NCBI GenBank assembly: GCA_965201045.1
Contig: OZ241746.1
Coordinates: 3,968,001-4,032,000, forward strand
Reading direction: 5' to 3'
From: JAPORK01 sp026710285
GTDB taxonomy: Bacteria; Pseudomonadota; Gammaproteobacteria; Pseudomonadales; Endozoicomonadaceae
DNA length: 64,000 nt
Shown here: one piece after another, positions 62,021 through 64,000 of the stretch
How positions within the stretch are numbered: position 1 is the first letter of the stretch
Layout of the letters: each line of letters starts with the position of its first letter
Translations under genes and position numbers: made by a program
The notes under the pieces: model-generated
Told to the model about the DNA's origin: nothing
What the model saw: the letters and a program-made list of their open reading frames with translations, nothing else
Database searches by the model: none

Positions 62021-64000
62021 ATGGATGCGTTAACAAGAGCCAAACGAACTGCCGGTTATTCTCCTTTACAAGAAGAGCGTAATCTGGCGACAGATCAATC
62101 ACCGGCAAACAGTCGTTCTGGCTGGTTTTCAGGCAAACAGGTTCGTTCGACAGCAGGTAAAAAATACTATACAAGTGCCAGTGTCGGCAAGCGCCTAAGG
62201 CAACAGTATGGTGGTGTGGTACAGCAAGCACTGATGAAGTCTGCTAAGCAAACCGGGCTCTCTGAAAGAAGTGTACATCGTCTGTTTCAGCAGGCAGAGA
62301 AGGCAAAAAAAAATATTGTACACAAAAACCATGAGCATTTAAAAAAGTGGCTTGACACGACGAAAGCTTCTTCGCCTGCTGCCAAAGCACTGCACGCTCT
62401 GTGTCCGTATTGTCATGAAAATCTGCCAGACGTTGAAAGAGAGCGCATCACTGATTATTTGCAACAGCGGCTGTTTACTTCAAAACATTTACTGACAAAA
62501 GATCAGGTTGAGAAGTTAGCGCTGCGTCAACTTAAAACTTATCATGGTGGTTTTCAGGTATTTGCACCAGCGACTGCTAAGGTGATTTGTTCCAATTCTG
62601 GCTTAAAACCACCGGTTTTTCACTATCATCTACAACTATGGAGTGAACAGTTTCAGACTGATATCACAAAAAATACACTCAGTACATTTAATCACCTCGC
62701 GCAAAAAGCACAGACAAGAACCACAGCTTCTCCTTTTGAACTGCGTGGAAAATATTCCTTTACCCAACAAATGCAAACAACACGTGCGCTGATGATGCAG
62801 CTAAACAAATTTCATCAGCAGCTTTCATCTCCTGAACATAAGCTATTAGTTCCGGCACCGTTGCGAGAAGCATTGTTGGCTGATTTACAGACACAGTACA
62901 CAGCACTGGCAAAGCATCTGAACTATCTGTTCGTTTTGTATAAGAATGATTTTGTTAATACTAAAAACATGAAAGCTGGTTATATATTACACCTAAGGAC
63001 AGCGATAAAGGTACTTGATCATACGATAGCAGAAGCACAAAGTCAGGCAGATGCATCGACACAGAAGATTCAGGCATGGCAAGCGCTCAGAGAAAAAATG
63101 CTACAAAGTGAACAGAGGTTGCAAAAATCAAAACAGCTACCGCTGCCAGCATCTCCGGTCAAAGCGTTGCTTCAATACAGAAAGGATCTTAGAGAGATAT
63201 TAGTAAATCATGGTGTTCCTTCTGCACAAATGCACAAGTCATGGAAAAAAGTTTGGGTGGACGTGACCAATGACAGTGAAGTAAAACCTGTTAATAAACT
63301 GGTCACAGTACGGCAAAATGGTAAGTTTCTCCAGTATCAAAGTGTTATAAAACCTGCTGCAAAAATGCGCTTTTATGCAGATAACCCTGTTTCGGTTGCA
63401 GCAGAACGTGATCCTTTCAAATATAGTTATGCAGGAAAAGCCTGTCATTCATCAACCAAAGAAGATACACGACATGCACTTAATTTACAGCAGACAAAAT
63501 TAACAACCGCATCCACCGCTAAAGATCAGCCTGCCACAGAACTGTTCTCGGGTATTCGTTCAGGAACTACAGCAGCACAGCACATAGCCGACAGAGACGA
63601 ACGCACTAAAGCAGCCGACAACTGGGCTAAAGAAGTAGTAACAGCCGCACTTCTGAATAAAATGGAATGCTGTTCGCAGACCCGAGAAAAAGTCATCCAA
63701 GGTGAACAGGTATCATTGAATTTACTCACTACTTCTTTATTAACAGCGGATAAGTTTCGTCATACTACCCATCTGCATGATGATGAATTACAGCAGCAGC
63801 GAGAACAGTATGAAGCGTTACAAAGGCTGATGAACAGTAATAAACTGTTAATTATCTATGATGCAAAGGGAAAAGCGCATCAGGTAAAAATAAATCTGCG
63901 CCTGGCCCGGTTTAATACGGGCGTAAATAAGTTATCGCTGAACCCGTTCTTTTCTACGCTGTTAGCTTCATGGGCGCAGGGTGATAAGTATAATGCAGAG
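62021..64000 (+). CDS. sopB: SopB/SigD/IpgD-like inositol phosphate phosphatase effector, cut by window end
   Basis: 660 codons are open and the gene runs off the edge. From about residue 470 it follows the Salmonella effector SopB as I recall it: YAGKACHSSTKEDTRHALNL, LFSGIRSGT at 508, NWAKEVVTAALLNK, GEQVSLNLLTTSLLTADKF, FNTGVNKLSLN and GDKYNAE, in the same order and spacing. SopB removes phosphates from host PI(4,5)P2 and inositol phosphates through a CX5R motif (CKSGKDR) that would lie just past the window end, so catalysis cannot be confirmed here. The first 450 or so residues are longer than the N-terminus of SopB: Ser/Lys/Gln-rich, with coiled-coil-like helices (YTALAKHLNYLFVLYKN, EAQSQADASTQKIQAWQAL). 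The first 60 residues are polar with no Sec signal, as in type III effectors. Confidence 0.88.
   Translation, partial: MDALTRAKRTAGYSPLQEERNLATDQSPANSRSGWFSGKQVRSTAGKKYYTSASVGKRLRQQYGGVVQQALMKSAKQTGLSERSVHRLFQQAEKAKKNIVHKNHEHLKKWLDTTKASSPAAKALHALCPYCHENLPDVERERITDYLQQRLFTSKHLLTKDQVEKLALRQLKTYHGGFQVFAPATAKVICSNSGLKPPVFHYHLQLWSEQFQTDITKNTLSTFNHLAQKAQTRTTASPFELRGKYSFTQQMQTTRALMMQLNKFHQQLSSPEHKLLVPAPLREALLADLQTQYTALAKHLNYLFVLYKNDFVNTKNMKAGYILHLRTAIKVLDHTIAEAQSQADASTQKIQAWQALREKMLQSEQRLQKSKQLPLPASPVKALLQYRKDLREILVNHGVPSAQMHKSWKKVWVDVTNDSEVKPVNKLVTVRQNGKFLQYQSVIKPAAKMRFYADNPVSVAAERDPFKYSYAGKACHSSTKEDTRHALNLQQTKLTTASTAKDQPATELFSGIRSGTTAAQHIADRDERTKAADNWAKEVVTAALLNKMECCSQTREKVIQGEQVSLNLLTTSLLTADKFRHTTHLHDDELQQQREQYEALQRLMNSNKLLIIYDAKGKAHQVKINLRLARFNTGVNKLSLNPFFSTLLASWAQGDKYNAE

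Noticed and set aside
62007..62231. 74-residue minus-strand open frame over the start of the SopB-like gene
   Set aside because: Antisense to a long, clearly coding frame with SopB similarity.

Overview
The window is AT-rich (roughly a third G+C by eye) and reads as the genome of a host-associated gammaproteobacterium. Housekeeping genes are gammaproteobacterial in type: UvrD, Dtd, a FkpA/Mip-type lipoprotein, AstB, MmsB and a YbgA-like DUF523-DUF1722 protein. They are scattered among long non-coding stretches, gene remnants, MITE-like repeats and many proteins of kinds used on eukaryotic hosts. An Endozoicomonadaceae-like or other intracellular/symbiotic gammaproteobacterium would fit, but the sequence alone does not fix the taxon.

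Layout. 0.7-4 kb: FKBP-type lipoprotein with a repeat tail, dtd, and mmsB (minus strand). 4.3-8.6 kb: a giant membrane-anchored protein with a Thr/Pro stalk, flanked by inverted repeats whose ends resemble the Tn5/IS50 mosaic end. 8.6-12 kb: uvrD and a GNAT acetyltransferase. 12-20 kb: an rhs remnant, a eukaryotic-like Ser/Thr kinase whose reading frame is cut by an in-frame TAA, and the first 1866-aa RHS/YD-repeat protein. 20-21.4 kb: a dead IS5-type transposase and a small SutA-motif protein. 21.9-34.3 kb: a tandem array of six ankyrin-repeat genes with a period of about 2010 bp. Five are intact; the fifth is decayed and carries an inserted gene for a small secreted protein. 34.4-39.5 kb: the ybgA-like gene, a secreted PI-PLC-like enzyme and a secreted choloylglycine-hydrolase-family enzyme. 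39.7-57.7 kb: three more RHS proteins in tandem. 58-62 kb: tRNA-Asp and tRNA-Val, a D-Ala-D-Ala dipeptidase, astB and an unknown secreted protein. 62 kb to the end: a gene cut by the window edge whose last 150 residues closely resemble the Salmonella inositol-phosphate phosphatase effector SopB/SigD.

How the genes fit together. The kinase, ankyrin array, PI-PLC, SopB-like phosphatase and RHS proteins look like a host-interaction region (inference). Expansion is by tandem duplication followed by diversification: the ankyrin units keep near-identical ends and spacers but vary in the middle, and the RHS proteins share their N-termini and cores but differ in their last 250 or so residues. No RHS gene has a recognisable immunity gene beside it, which argues against a role as classical interbacterial RHS toxins. 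Several repeat families are visible: a 301-302 bp MITE with IS50-like ends, found nested with a target duplication inside a second 190 bp MITE; a third family built around a palindrome; and a 126 bp hairpin element.

The strongest leads for novelty are the ankyrin array whose spacers each carry a fossil of the 3' end of the neighbouring ybgA-like gene, the rapidly evolving C-terminal domain shared by the RHS paralogs, the PPxY motif and cysteine-rich tail of the first RHS protein, and the stalked membrane protein inside the inverted repeats.
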